This document shows, piece by piece, positions 38,671 through 47,681 of a stretch of 64,000 nucleotides of DNA (position 1 is its first letter; each line of letters starts with the position of its first letter). Under the pieces are notes generated by a model, which saw only the letters and a list, made by a program, of their open reading frames with translations, was not told the origin of the DNA and ran no database searches. The DNA lies in contig NZ_JACOFR010000007.1 in the NCBI RefSeq assembly GCF_019455385.1, forward strand, positions 62,001 to 126,000, given 5' to 3'. Made by a program: the position numbers and the translations under genes. Source of the DNA: Bradyrhizobium sp. BR 10289. Lineage in GTDB: Bacteria; Pseudomonadota; Alphaproteobacteria; Rhizobiales; Xanthobacteraceae.

Positions 38671-39699
38671 TTACCGGGCCGAAAGAGCGCGATAGTGGCG
38701 CAAGTAGTCGCGTGCCATCCGCTCCGACGTGAAACGCTCTTCGAAGCGCGCACGTACGCGCGCTCGATCAATCTGGCCAAGCCGCGTCACAGCCTCAATT
38801 GCTTCGTCCTCGTTTTGGACGATGAAGCCGGTCACGCCGTCCTCGATAATCTCAGGCACCGAACCGGACCGGTAGGCAATGACCGGCGTTCCGCAGGCCA
38901 TCGCCTCGATCATCACCAATCCAAACGGCTCGGGCCACTTGATTGGGAAGAGCAGCGCAGCGGCTCCCGCCAGGAACGGCTGTTTCGATTGGTCGTCAAC
39001 CTCGCCGACCAGCTGAATGTGTTTGCCGTCGATCTGAGGCTCGATCTTCTCCCTGAAATACCCACCTTCTGCGCGGGGGACCTTGGCAGCGATCCGAAGC
39101 GGCATTCTTGCGGCGAGAGCGATGCGGATAGCATCTTCGGGACCTTTTTCGGCGGTCAAGCGCCCGAGAAATGCCAGATACGATCCGCTCGCAAATGAGG
39201 CCCGGAACTGGTCGATGGGCAGACCGTGGTACACCGTTCCACACCAGTTTGCGCGGGCGAGCGGGATGCGCTGATCATCTGAGATGGATACAAAAGGAGC
39301 GCCTGGAAACTTGCTGGTCACGTCGCTCAATCCCGGAAGATCCAGCCGGCCATGCATCGTCGTGATAAATGGCACGCCTGCGCGATTGAGAATGGGCAGA
39401 TGGAGCCAGTCGATGTGGGCGTGAATCACGTCGAACCGGTCTGAGCAACTGTAAACTGCTTCCAGCTGGGCAGCCAAAGCCGCGTTGGGATCTGAGCGCG
39501 GTCGACCAAGGCGCAACGCTTTCGGCCAGACCGGAAAAAGCGTAGCTCGGGTCTTCGAATCTCCGCTCGCGAAAAGCGTGACGTCCTGCCCGAGTTCGAC
39601 GAGCGCATCGACGAGCCAGGCGACCACTCTTTCCGTTCCACCATAGAGCTTCGGTGGAACGCTTTCGGCCAGCGGCGCGATCTGAGCTATCTTCATCAA
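38671..39699 (-). CDS. Family 4 glycosyltransferase
   Basis: A 342-residue GT-B fold glycosyltransferase. The N-terminal domain opens with MKIAQIAPLAESVPPKLYGG (glycine-rich TERVVAWLVDAL follows). The C-terminal donor-binding domain starts at LAFLGRLTAEKGPEDAI, with the conserved PIKWPEPFGLVMIEAMACGT that carries the retaining EX7E motif. Donor and acceptor are unknown. ATG 39699 and 39696 are both possible. It is followed by the winged-helix-like gene and preceded by the GH13 enzyme, all on the minus strand. Confidence 0.88.
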   Translation of the reverse strand: MMKIAQIAPLAESVPPKLYGGTERVVAWLVDALVELGQDVTLFASGDSKTRATLFPVWPKALRLGRPRSDPNAALAAQLEAVYSCSDRFDVIHAHIDWLHLPILNRAGVPFITTMHGRLDLPGLSDVTSKFPGAPFVSISDDQRIPLARANWCGTVYHGLPIDQFRASFASGSYLAFLGRLTAEKGPEDAIRIALAARMPLRIAAKVPRAEGGYFREKIEPQIDGKHIQLVGEVDDQSKQPFLAGAAALLFPIKWPEPFGLVMIEAMACGTPVIAYRSGSVPEIIEDGVTGFIVQNEDEAIEAVTRLGQIDRARVRARFEERFTSERMARDYLRHYRALSAR

Positions 39700-39785
39700 T
39701 CCCTCCCGAATGGCGCTCGCGTGCCCGCGGCAGGCCGGGCGGTCTCAGCACCCGGCTGACGGTCGCATCTGTCGGCCGGGCATGC

Positions 39786-41408
39786 TCATTGCACGATACG
39801 AAACCAACGATATCCGTAGCCGTCGAGTTCGATCATCGAATCCTCGCCGGGCTCAGAGGCGTACACGCGATTTCCGAACAGATCGGTCAGCTTGTGCATT
39901 GCCGAGAAGCCATCGACTTGCGCTCGGCACTCCGCCTGCGACAAATTGTGCAAGATCAGCACCGATTGACCTTCCCACGTGTATCTTTGAACCAGGATGG
40001 AGGGGGCATTTGCCTGCGGCAAACTCAGATCGCCCCACCCGATCTCCGAGCACCCCTTGCGCAATTCGACCAGACGCCGCAGCCAATTGAAGAAAGAATC
40101 CGGGTCGCGCTGCTGGGCGGCGGCGTTGACCTTGGAGGGCGCGTATTCGGCATCCCGGATCATGTCGTAACGCGATCGGGTCGCCAGTCGAGCAGAGAAG
40201 CCACCCGTTTCATCGGCGGTCCATTGCATGCAAGTTCGTACCGGCCATCGCTCCGGGAGCGCGAGATCGTCGCCCATTCCCAGCTCATCGCCGTAGTAGA
40301 TGACCGGTGTGCCAGGGAGGCTGAAGAGCAGGCTATATGCGAGTTCGATCTGCCGGCGGTCATTGCCAAGGATGCAGGCCAAACGGCGACGAATTCCGCG
40401 TCCGTAAAGTTGCATTCTTCTGGACGGCGCGAAAGCCGCATAGACTTCCTCACGCTCCTCAGGTTTCAAGCGCCCCAGGTCAAGCTCGTCGTGATTGCGC
40501 AGGAACTGCGCCCACTGAGCGAACGGCGGCAACCGCGGCAGTGCGGCCAGACACCACCGAAGCGGTTCGGCATTTCCGCGCGCAAGCGCAAGAAACAAGT
40601 GCTGATTCAAAAGGAAGGCGAATAGAAGGTGTATGCGTGACCCACTCCCGAAGTAATGGTCGAGTTCGGAAGGGGCAACATTGGCTTCCGCCAGCAAGAC
40701 GGCATCACCCTTGCGCCATGACAAGAAGTCGCGCAGCTCTCCAAAAAACTCGTACCGGCGCGTTGGCGGACGGTCCGAGCTTATCTCCTCGACCACGAAG
40801 GGGGCGGCGTCGATACGAAATCCGGACACGCCGAGTTCAAGCCAAAAGCCGACGATCTTGAAGATTTCTTCGCGGACGGCGGAAGATGCGATGTTCAGAT
40901 CGGGCTGGTGCTGGTAAAAGCGGTGATAGTACCAGGCTCGTGCGCAAAGATCGTAGGTCCATACACTCGGTTGCACGCCCGGAAATACGACGCCCTCTGC
41001 GCTGTCTTCCGGTTCGGTGTCGGACCAGACATAGTAGTCGCGAAATGGCGACTGAGGATCAGCGCGCGCCTGCTGGAACCACGGATGCTGCTCGGACGTG
41101 TGGTTGATGGGGAGATCGATGATCAACCTCATCCCTCGCAGGCGTGCTTGATGACTGAATTCGACGAAGTCGCCCAGCGTTCCGAGTGCGGGTGCTACAT
41201 TGTAATAGTCCGTCACATCGTAACCGTGATCGAGCCCTGGGCTTGGATAGAACGGCAGTAGCCAGAGGCAATCCACTCCGAGCTGGGCAATATGGTCGAG
41301 CTGGGCCACCAAACCTTTGAAATCGCCGACACCATCCCCGTCGCCATCCTTGTAGGTGGCCACGTTCAAGCTGTAGATCGCAGCGTTCTTGTACCAGAGG
41401 TCAAGCAC
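39786..41408 (-). CDS. Alpha-amylase family enzyme (GH13, trehalose-synthase-like)
   Basis: A 540-residue (beta/alpha)8 alpha-glucan-acting enzyme. The four GH13 motifs are visible: LIIDLPINHTSEQHPWF, SGFRIDAAPF with the nucleophile Asp, VLLAEANV with the acid/base Glu, and FLRNHDELDL with the third Asp. The opening WYKNAAIYSLNVATYKDGDG and the GTPVIYYGDELGMGDDL segment resemble trehalose synthases and related transglucosidases, but it lacks the maltokinase domain and is shorter than many. Cytoplasmic (no signal peptide). Adjacent to a GT4 enzyme, suggesting work on a glucan or osmolyte. Confidence 0.85.
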   Translation of the reverse strand: MLDLWYKNAAIYSLNVATYKDGDGDGVGDFKGLVAQLDHIAQLGVDCLWLLPFYPSPGLDHGYDVTDYYNVAPALGTLGDFVEFSHQARLRGMRLIIDLPINHTSEQHPWFQQARADPQSPFRDYYVWSDTEPEDSAEGVVFPGVQPSVWTYDLCARAWYYHRFYQHQPDLNIASSAVREEIFKIVGFWLELGVSGFRIDAAPFVVEEISSDRPPTRRYEFFGELRDFLSWRKGDAVLLAEANVAPSELDHYFGSGSRIHLLFAFLLNQHLFLALARGNAEPLRWCLAALPRLPPFAQWAQFLRNHDELDLGRLKPEEREEVYAAFAPSRRMQLYGRGIRRRLACILGNDRRQIELAYSLLFSLPGTPVIYYGDELGMGDDLALPERWPVRTCMQWTADETGGFSARLATRSRYDMIRDAEYAPSKVNAAAQQRDPDSFFNWLRRLVELRKGCSEIGWGDLSLPQANAPSILVQRYTWEGQSVLILHNLSQAECRAQVDGFSAMHKLTDLFGNRVYASEPGEDSMIELDGYGYRWFRIVQ

Positions 41409-41453
41409 CAGCAGCCCTTCCTTGTCTCCCGAGAATTTCTGTAAGGGGACGCG

Positions 41454-42533
41454 TCACGGCCGCTTTATCGCTGTGTCGATTTCAGCTGGCTGGTAAGCCA
41501 TGGCGGCTCCGAGCCGATGAACGAGAGCATCCCACCGTCTTCGGCATCCGATATAGGTTTCCTGTGATTGCGGGACGGTCTCCGTAACACTGATGCCGGC
41601 GCGCTGGAGCCTCTCGCGGGCATGGTCGAACCGGAGCTTCCAGAGATGCCGGTCCGCATCGTTGGAATCGGCCAACGCCTTGTCGCCCATAAAAACCTTG
41701 TTGAGGGTGGAAAGTAGAAGCGTCGCGGAGGACCATATCTGCGTGACTGCACCCGATTGTTTCAGCCACTCCGCATCTTTCGGCAGCGCACTTCGGATCA
41801 GCGAAACCGCATCCAGCGCGACAAGCCAGGACCTGGACACTGCGTAGATCGGTTCAGGGAAGCGGAAGTAGAACAGGATGGGATAGAAATGGTGAGCTTC
41901 CTTCGCGTCGGTGAGTTCGGCGGCGAGCTCCGAGAGGTTGTTGTAACCGGCGCTGAGCTGGTTGTTCGCAAACAGGTGCGCGAGCAACTCCGCAGCATCA
42001 CTGGTCTCGCCGGAAAGCGCGTGGATTTTGAGGCATAGCGAGTTTCTGCTCCTGAGAGCACCGTAGATCTGCATCAGGTAAGTGATGGTGAGCGAAATGA
42101 CTGACGTTCCGATGACCGAATTGAGAAGAAACAGCAGCTTCGCTCCGGCGCTTTGCGGGCCGAAATTGCTGCCGCCAACGATCGAGAGGCTGCTTCCGGC
42201 TACGTACAGCGCGGTCACGAAGTCCGTTGGCGTGTCCTGGTTGCTGTTCGTGATGCTCGTCCCGAGCATTGGGTGGACAATCAGTGCAGCTCCAAGCGCG
42301 AGCAGAAGCGACCAGGTCAGGAGCAGCGCGACGACGATGGCAGGTCCGCAGAACGAAAGCAGCTGCTTATTTTGGCTGGAGGCAACCGCGCGCGTTGCGA
42401 GCCAGACCAGTCTTGCCAGGCGGTCGCTCATGATCCCGGTGCCCGCGCGTGCATAGAGCACCGTGAGGAAGACGTCGGCAAGGACGATGGCCATCAACGA
42501 CGTGCCCAATAAGGGCTCCAACCAACGCACCAT
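41454..42533 (-). CDS. Integral membrane protein with pore-like loop
   Basis: A 359-residue protein from ATG 42533 (MVRWLEPLLGTSLMAIVLAD). Four hydrophobic helices occupy about residues 8-150. Between helices three and four is ALYVAGSSLSIVGGSNFGPQ, which sits where a two-helix ion channel would have its pore loop, although it is not a canonical TVGYG filter. The C-terminal 200 residues are soluble and mainly helical. An earlier ATG (42611) would overlap the upstream gene by 44 bases and is less likely. Channel function is only a guess. Confidence 0.65.
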   Translation of the reverse strand: MVRWLEPLLGTSLMAIVLADVFLTVLYARAGTGIMSDRLARLVWLATRAVASSQNKQLLSFCGPAIVVALLLTWSLLLALGAALIVHPMLGTSITNSNQDTPTDFVTALYVAGSSLSIVGGSNFGPQSAGAKLLFLLNSVIGTSVISLTITYLMQIYGALRSRNSLCLKIHALSGETSDAAELLAHLFANNQLSAGYNNLSELAAELTDAKEAHHFYPILFYFRFPEPIYAVSRSWLVALDAVSLIRSALPKDAEWLKQSGAVTQIWSSATLLLSTLNKVFMGDKALADSNDADRHLWKLRFDHARERLQRAGISVTETVPQSQETYIGCRRRWDALVHRLGAAMAYQPAEIDTAIKRP

Positions 42534-42567
42534 CGGCCTCCTTGGCTCAGTCGCCGACCCTGGTCGC

Positions 42568-43761
42568 TTACTTCGGTTTGGAAGCGCCGTCCGACGCGAC
42601 CGCGTTGGCATCGCGCAGCATGAACTTGAACAAGGTGAAGGTCTTGTCAGTCCATGCCATGTGGAACCAGGGCGAGTCCTGGATATGCGACGCCGTCACA
42701 TAGACGTGGCCATCAGGACCTTGCGAGAATGTATCCGGCCAGCGCAGACGCGAATCCGTCAACAGCTGCCGTATGCTGCCGTCCTTGGAGTTGATGACCT
42801 TGACGGCGTTGTTGGCGAGCGAGCTCAGATAGATCTCGTCATTTTCTCCCGTCCAAAGCCCATCCGCCGGCTCTGTCGTGGCGACCGTCTCCGGACGCGC
42901 ACGGCCTGCCGTATCAGGGTTCTGGATGCTGGACGTGGCAATCCGGTAAAGGGTTTTCCCGGTCAGGGCTTGCCAATAGAGCGTGCTGCCGTCTTTGGAC
43001 AGCGCCAGGCTATCTGCATTGAACAGTGGTTGCCGTCCGTCCGGCCGTCGCAGCGGCTGGCCGTCGGTCATCACACTGACGCTCGGATCGAATTGGGTCG
43101 AAGGATCGTCGCTCAGGACACGCCACGCCTGCCCCGACCCGATATTGAGAACGACCAGACCACCGGGCGAGCCGGAGTCGGTCAGATAGGCAAATTTGCC
43201 ATCAGGTGCGATGCGGATGTCGTTCAGATAGCTGGCCGGACCAGCTATTTCCGGAGGAAGCGGGAAGGATCGTTTCACGTTGTTCGATTTCAGATCGATC
43301 TCGACAATCTTGGGGCCGCCCTTGATCGTCTTCTCGGCATTGGGAGCCGCCGGATCCACGACCCAGAGGGATCCTCGCTGGTCCGCGACCACGCTTTGAA
43401 CGCAAACGAAGTGATCGTTGGGGGAGACGTCGGACATCTTTGCGTTGCGCCAGCTGTTCCACTCTTCAGAGGGGTAAGGCTTGATCGACCCATCCGGCAG
43501 GAGCTCGGCCACCGAGACGGGCGTGTCCTCCGTCCAGCGCGGGAAATTCACGAAGATGCGGCCGTCCGGTGCAACCGTGACACCCGTGACCTGATGGTCG
43601 AACGTGGCGACCACTTGCAGGCGGCTGTCGCGCGCGTCGGTCAAGGGAGAGACAAGTCGCTCCGCCTTGGCCTTGATGTCTTCGGTCGCCGTTTGCGCGT
43701 GGGCAGCGGATGAGATCGACAGGAACACTGCCGCGCAGGAGCCGAACAGGTTGGGACGCAT
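42568..43761 (-). CDS. Secreted MRJP/yellow-family protein
   Basis: A 397-residue secreted protein with a signal peptide ending at SSAAHAQTAT. It has the beta-propeller pattern of the major-royal-jelly/yellow family: LQVVATFDHQVTGVTVAPDG, IFVNFPRWTEDTPVSVAEL, IVEIDLKSNNVKRSFPLP, LNDIRIAPDGKFAYLTDSG and SLALSKDGSTLYWQALTGK. Bacterial members are of unknown activity and are sometimes annotated as gluconolactonase-like. It sits 34 bases upstream of the membrane-protein gene on the same strand, so the two may be cotranscribed. Confidence 0.85.
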   Translation of the reverse strand: MRPNLFGSCAAVFLSISSAAHAQTATEDIKAKAERLVSPLTDARDSRLQVVATFDHQVTGVTVAPDGRIFVNFPRWTEDTPVSVAELLPDGSIKPYPSEEWNSWRNAKMSDVSPNDHFVCVQSVVADQRGSLWVVDPAAPNAEKTIKGGPKIVEIDLKSNNVKRSFPLPPEIAGPASYLNDIRIAPDGKFAYLTDSGSPGGLVVLNIGSGQAWRVLSDDPSTQFDPSVSVMTDGQPLRRPDGRQPLFNADSLALSKDGSTLYWQALTGKTLYRIATSSIQNPDTAGRARPETVATTEPADGLWTGENDEIYLSSLANNAVKVINSKDGSIRQLLTDSRLRWPDTFSQGPDGHVYVTASHIQDSPWFHMAWTDKTFTLFKFMLRDANAVASDGASKPK

Positions 43762-44048
43762 TGCGCCGTCCTCTCACTTGGGGAAAGTCACGACACAATC
43801 CTCTCTTTCCGACATCGTTCCTGCTGCCGCGCCAAACCGGGTCGCACAACGCCATGCATAAACCTGGGTTAAGAATCGCGCTGCACCGACGAGAACTGCA
43901 CCGGCTATCCGAAAGGAATAGCCGCCTCGCGCGGTAGCCACGTCCGCTTAGGGTCACAAGGGGCATCAGCGGGCATCAACGTGACGGTCCGTTGCGGGCC
44001 AATTCGGACATGCCAGCAAATCCGCGGTAGGAAGCCAGTCGAGGTGGC
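43762..44048. other. Intergenic stretch, no gene seen
   Basis: 287 bases between the MRJP-like gene and an orphan small gene. Part of it must hold the promoter of the former. The segment 43930-44040 has short GC-poor phrases such as GGTCACAAG and CCGTTGCGGGCC that look to me like degraded intergenic debris common in these genomes. No frame or hairpin is supported. Confidence 0.3.
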
Positions 44049-44354
44049 CTATCGCGTGCGATGCTCGTCCAACCAGTCCTTTACCAAGTAATATCCTGGC
44101 CTGATTGCGACGTCGCCTAGTTCGTCCGTTGCGAAAGTTGGCCGAAGAAGGCCCTCTAATACCAATATGTCGGCATAGAACCGAAGCGGCCTATTAACCC
44201 CGCGTATGCGAGTCCAAGCAAGTCCGTCGATGAACTCGCGCAGCAGCGACATGCACTCTTCATGCTTGGCCTCTTTCGAGATTGGTCGCTCGACGATCAA
44301 CTCCCACTGATTGACCAACTCGGAGTATGCGCGGACTATTCGCGATACGGCCAT
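44049..44354 (-). CDS. Small hypothetical protein, orphan
   Basis: A 101-residue acidic, probably helical protein (VRAYSELVNQWELIVERPIS, then HEECMSLLREFIDGLAW). No family is recognised. Base composition is visibly closer to 50% GC than that of flanking housekeeping genes, suggesting acquired DNA. It lies 137 bases downstream of another unknown gene on the same strand. Confidence 0.55.
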   Translation of the reverse strand: MAVSRIVRAYSELVNQWELIVERPISKEAKHEECMSLLREFIDGLAWTRIRGVNRPLRFYADILVLEGLLRPTFATDELGDVAIRPGYYLVKDWLDEHRTR

Positions 44355-44491
44355 AGATCTCCTCCGCCCGACCGCTTAAGCACCTTATGCCGCGATTGCA
44401 TAACCGTAAGACATCAACCAGTCGCATAGCAGAATGCAATAGTTTTATACATCCCAACAAGACCCTTTCGGGAGCTGACCCGACGCCACAA

Positions 44492-45235
44492 CTAACGGTG
44501 CGAGAGATCGACGGTCCTGTTCACAAGTAAACGCTCAAGAACGCTCCTTCCGCTTGCGATCTGTTCGTCGAACTCCCTCACGGAGTAATCCTGACCTCGC
44601 GGTTTATCCGAGGAATAGAACGCAATCCGAGCGGTAAGCCCGTCGCGACACGCCCGCGTGGAACATCCTCCGTCGAACCCGCAGTGAACTGCATAGTACC
44701 GGCTTGTACGTCTGTCGCCCTCGTCTAGGAACCTGATGAACATCGTTTCGCCGGTGCTCTTCGAGAACTCCTGCCGGGTCCAACCATACTGGTCGGGCGC
44801 CAAGTCGACAGCAGCGTCCCGAAGGCGGGACCAGCCGGCCAGCCATGCCTCGCAGTTCTTATCCACGCCGACAAGGATACCGACTCCGTTCACTCCTCTT
44901 GCTACGGGAATACCAATGATCTCAAGCGAATGATGGCCTCCCACACTCACAGAACTCCATTCAGACGAGCGCAATTTGGGCACCAAACGATCGGGGTCAT
45001 GTAGAAGGTCATGAAGATAGAAATGAAGCGGGCTGCGGCCTGGTGGGGTTGATACGTAAAAGCCAGTCTGCTGGTTCTTTGGATCTTCATCCGGCAGTGC
45101 AACGGTCACGCCATTCAGGTCAACGAGGTATCTTCCGTCCGGGGCTCGTTTGATCGCTTCTTCGCACAGCGCGATTGATATTGAACTCGTGGCGGCAAGC
45201 AAAGCTAGGACCGCGGTCTTCCAAATAGCGCTCAT
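44492..45235 (-). CDS. Hypothetical secreted protein
   Basis: A 247-residue protein with a signal peptide (VLALLAATSSISIALCEEAI). The mature region begins RAPDGRYLVDLNGVTVALPD and includes CGFDGGCSTRACRDGL, whose cysteines suggest disulfides. The C-terminal part (YSVREFDEQIASGRSVLERL) is amphipathic. No domain family is recognised. It may be periplasmic. Both neighbours are orphans, and the surrounding DNA is less GC-rich than the rest of the window. Confidence 0.65.
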   Translation of the reverse strand: MSAIWKTAVLALLAATSSISIALCEEAIKRAPDGRYLVDLNGVTVALPDEDPKNQQTGFYVSTPPGRSPLHFYLHDLLHDPDRLVPKLRSSEWSSVSVGGHHSLEIIGIPVARGVNGVGILVGVDKNCEAWLAGWSRLRDAAVDLAPDQYGWTRQEFSKSTGETMFIRFLDEGDRRTSRYYAVHCGFDGGCSTRACRDGLTARIAFYSSDKPRGQDYSVREFDEQIASGRSVLERLLVNRTVDLSHR

Positions 45236-45535
45236 GCGGCTGCTCCGGCCTCGATCATTCTAGGCTTTGGTTACGAACCCTTTTGGTTGCATGCGGAGCG
45301 GGCGTCAACCATCGGCACGACCAATGCTCAATTTTCCATGAACTGCGAGGTCCGCAACGGGTCAAAGGCGTTGGTCTAATGGTCTCTCAGACGCGTCCGG
45401 TGCTCCTCTGGGATCCGACATGGTCACCGCCGGCCGAACTATCTCAAACGCGCCACAAGCGGAAGTTGACATCGGAGGTTCGTGCCGCGAACTTCGGCGC
45501 ATCTTCCCTAGGGCAATCGAGCCGGCATATCGAGC
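45236..45535. other. Intergenic debris, no intact gene
   Basis: 300 bases between divergent genes. Segments such as AACTGCGAGGTCCGCAACGG and CCACAAGCGGAAGTTGACAT match my memory of intergenic filler found repeatedly in Bradyrhizobium genomes, possibly remnants of old genes. Nothing intact is supported, and the resemblance was not tested. Confidence 0.35.
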
Positions 45536-45940
45536 ATGATCTCACTGAATGAGCTAATGGGTTGGTGGAAGCTCGTCAGAGCTTGGCACGAATTTCCCGA
45601 AGCTCCTACGCGGTGGCCCTTCGGCACAAGCGCGACCGGATCGCTCGTCTTCACAAGTGACCAACGGATGATGCTGGCAATTATCGGGGCCGAACAAGCG
45701 GCTCTAAGCTGTGCGATCCATTCTGGGCGCTTCGCTCTCGAAGGTTCAGAAATCATCACAGTGTCCGACACCTCGTCTAGGCACGAATGGCGGCACACGG
45801 AGCTTCGATATTTCGTCTCGTTGGCGCACGGCGCTTTGTTTTTGACATCCCGGCAGGCTCTGAGCTCTTGGGAGGGGGCGCTTTATGCGGGTGCTCCGTT
45901 CGTAGCCGCGTATACATGGGTCCGACAACCCGAAGGTTAA
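45536..45940 (+). CDS. Lipocalin-like domain protein
   Basis: A 134-residue protein resembling the small lipocalin_5-type family. It shows LMGWWKLVRAWHEF at the first strand, a WPFGTSATGSLVFTSDQRMM segment typical of the second and third strands, CAIHSGRFALEGSEIITV, and ELRYFVSLAHGALFLTS near the end. Function is unknown. No signal peptide. GC is lower than the window average, and there is no obvious operon partner. Confidence 0.65.
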   Translation: MISLNELMGWWKLVRAWHEFPEAPTRWPFGTSATGSLVFTSDQRMMLAIIGAEQAALSCAIHSGRFALEGSEIITVSDTSSRHEWRHTELRYFVSLAHGALFLTSRQALSSWEGALYAGAPFVAAYTWVRQPEG

Positions 45941-46109
45941 CCCTCCGGGATGGTTCGGTCATTCTGGCGAACAGCGGCGTCCGAAATTCGCGTGATGGCT
46001 GCTTTGCGTCACGAGCCGACATCGATTAAGGCCATCCGAACGTCCGCTGACGGGCTACAGGCTGGGTTTCTTCGTGCTGATCAATCGGAGCCCGCGCGCG
46101 CCGCCTCGA

Positions 46110-47603
46110 TCAACCCAGGCCCTGCTCAGCCAGGAAGCGCGTCAGCGCATCCGTCTGCTGCGCGCCCACGACAGCACCGACGTAACCGTCCGGACGCACC
46201 AGCACCCACTCCCCCGGCGACACCGCATACGTGCTGCGGAAGTGCCCGCCTTCGTCCACGAGCTCGCCATCCGCACCAATACAGTGGATGTGCAATCCGC
46301 CGCGCGCCGGCACGGCGTCGCGCTCGACCTCGTAGCCCAGCAGCGTCCAATGCGGCCCCTTGAACAGCTCGAACAGGCGCCTCGGCTGTCCGGCGGCACC
46401 GCGCAGCGGCGCGTCCGGGGCGCGGTCTCCGGCGAGCACGCCGGCGATACGCTCCGGGGCCTCCAGCGCCAGCGGGGAGCCGGGATAGCCGATGTCGAGC
46501 TGCTGGACCTCGCGGCCGCGCCTGATGTCGCCGCGCTTGGCGGCTTCCAGGAGGCCGGTGGCAAGGCCGAGCATGCCGGCCGCGACGGGGCGGCGTTCGC
46601 TCTCGTATGTATCGAGCAGGCTGGCGGGCGCGCCACCGATCACGCCTGCGAGCTTCCAGCCGAGATTGTAGGCATCCTGCACGCTGGTGTTGAGGCCCTG
46701 CCCGCCGGTGGGCGGATGAATGTGCGCGGCATCGCCGGCCAGGAACACGCGGCCGTGCCGGTACCGATCGGCAAGGCGCGCGTTCATCTGATAGGCCGAG
46801 GCCCAATGCACGGCGTGAACGCGGATGTCGTCGCGCGAGGTGCGCTTCGCGATCATCGCCGACAGCCCCTCGGCCGACAGGTCGACCTCGCCTTCGAACG
46901 GGACCGGCGCCTGCAGCTGGAAAAACTCCGTTCCGGCCAGCGGACACAGCGCGAGCTGGCGATCCATCGCGCCGGTGTTGAAGCGGTGCCATGCGGTGCG
47001 GTCGAGCCCCGTCAGCACAATATCGGCCACCACGGCACGCACGCCGAGCGTCTTGCCGGGGAAACCGATATCGAGCGCGTGGCGCACGAAGCTGCGGCCG
47101 CCATCGGCGCCGACGAGGTAGCGCACCCGCATCGTCTCCTCGCCGGCCGCGCCGGACAGGCGCGCCGTCACGCCATCCTGATCCTGCTCGAAGCTGGTCA
47201 GCTCGCAGCCGAATTCGACGCGATGGCCGAGCTCGCCCAGACGCTCGCGCATCACGCCCTCGGTCAGGGATTGCGGGATCATCAGCGCGATGTGGTAGGG
47301 CTCGGCCGGCGTCGGGGCGACGTGCTCCGCAATCTCGGACTCGCTGAAGCTGCCATCTGCCTGGTAGACGCGCTGCGGCGGATAGAGGCCGCCGGCCGCG
47401 ACGATGCGGTCGATGATGCCGAGATCCTCAAAAATCTCCTGGGTGCGCGGCTGGATTCCCTTGCCTCGGGAGCCGTGGAATGGTCGGTCCATCTTCTCGA
47501 CCAGGCGGAAGGAGACACCGCGCCGCGCCAGGTCGATGGCGAGCGCAAGGCCGGCCGCGCCAGCGCCGCAGATCAGGACATCCGCCGTGAATTGTTGTGT
47601 CAT
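46110..47603 (-). CDS. FAD-dependent aromatic monooxygenase (PHBH/MhpA type)
   Basis: A 497-residue flavoprotein hydroxylase. The N-terminal GxGxxG is VLICGAGAAGLALAIDLARR. YLVGADGGRSFVRHALDIG is the DG motif of aromatic hydroxylases, and VFLAGDAAHIHPPTGGQGLN is the GD motif that binds the FAD ribityl chain. The C-terminal 100 residues form the thioredoxin-like domain of the phenol-hydroxylase group. ATG 47603 is preferred; an earlier ATG at 47630 lies within the operator palindrome. Divergent from a MarR gene, which probably represses it until an aromatic substrate binds. Substrate unknown. Confidence 0.88.
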   Translation of the reverse strand: MTQQFTADVLICGAGAAGLALAIDLARRGVSFRLVEKMDRPFHGSRGKGIQPRTQEIFEDLGIIDRIVAAGGLYPPQRVYQADGSFSESEIAEHVAPTPAEPYHIALMIPQSLTEGVMRERLGELGHRVEFGCELTSFEQDQDGVTARLSGAAGEETMRVRYLVGADGGRSFVRHALDIGFPGKTLGVRAVVADIVLTGLDRTAWHRFNTGAMDRQLALCPLAGTEFFQLQAPVPFEGEVDLSAEGLSAMIAKRTSRDDIRVHAVHWASAYQMNARLADRYRHGRVFLAGDAAHIHPPTGGQGLNTSVQDAYNLGWKLAGVIGGAPASLLDTYESERRPVAAGMLGLATGLLEAAKRGDIRRGREVQQLDIGYPGSPLALEAPERIAGVLAGDRAPDAPLRGAAGQPRRLFELFKGPHWTLLGYEVERDAVPARGGLHIHCIGADGELVDEGGHFRSTYAVSPGEWVLVRPDGYVGAVVGAQQTDALTRFLAEQGLG

Positions 47604-47613
47604 AGGACCCTCG

Positions 47614-47681
47614 ATATGTGTATTATGCACATAATAGGCAGAGGGCGAAGGGATGTCAAGAAGCGTGCAAAATACACATAT
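47614..47681. promoter_or_regulatory. MarR operator region with two inverted-repeat systems
   Basis: TATTATGCACATAATA at 47621-47636 has perfect 7-base arms around two bases. In addition ATATGTGTAT (47614-47623) recurs inverted as ATACACATAT (47672-47681), the second copy lying inside the first codons of the MarR gene. Both are AT-rich and unlike the surroundings. Inferred operators for the MarR protein, controlling both divergent genes. Confidence 0.65.
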
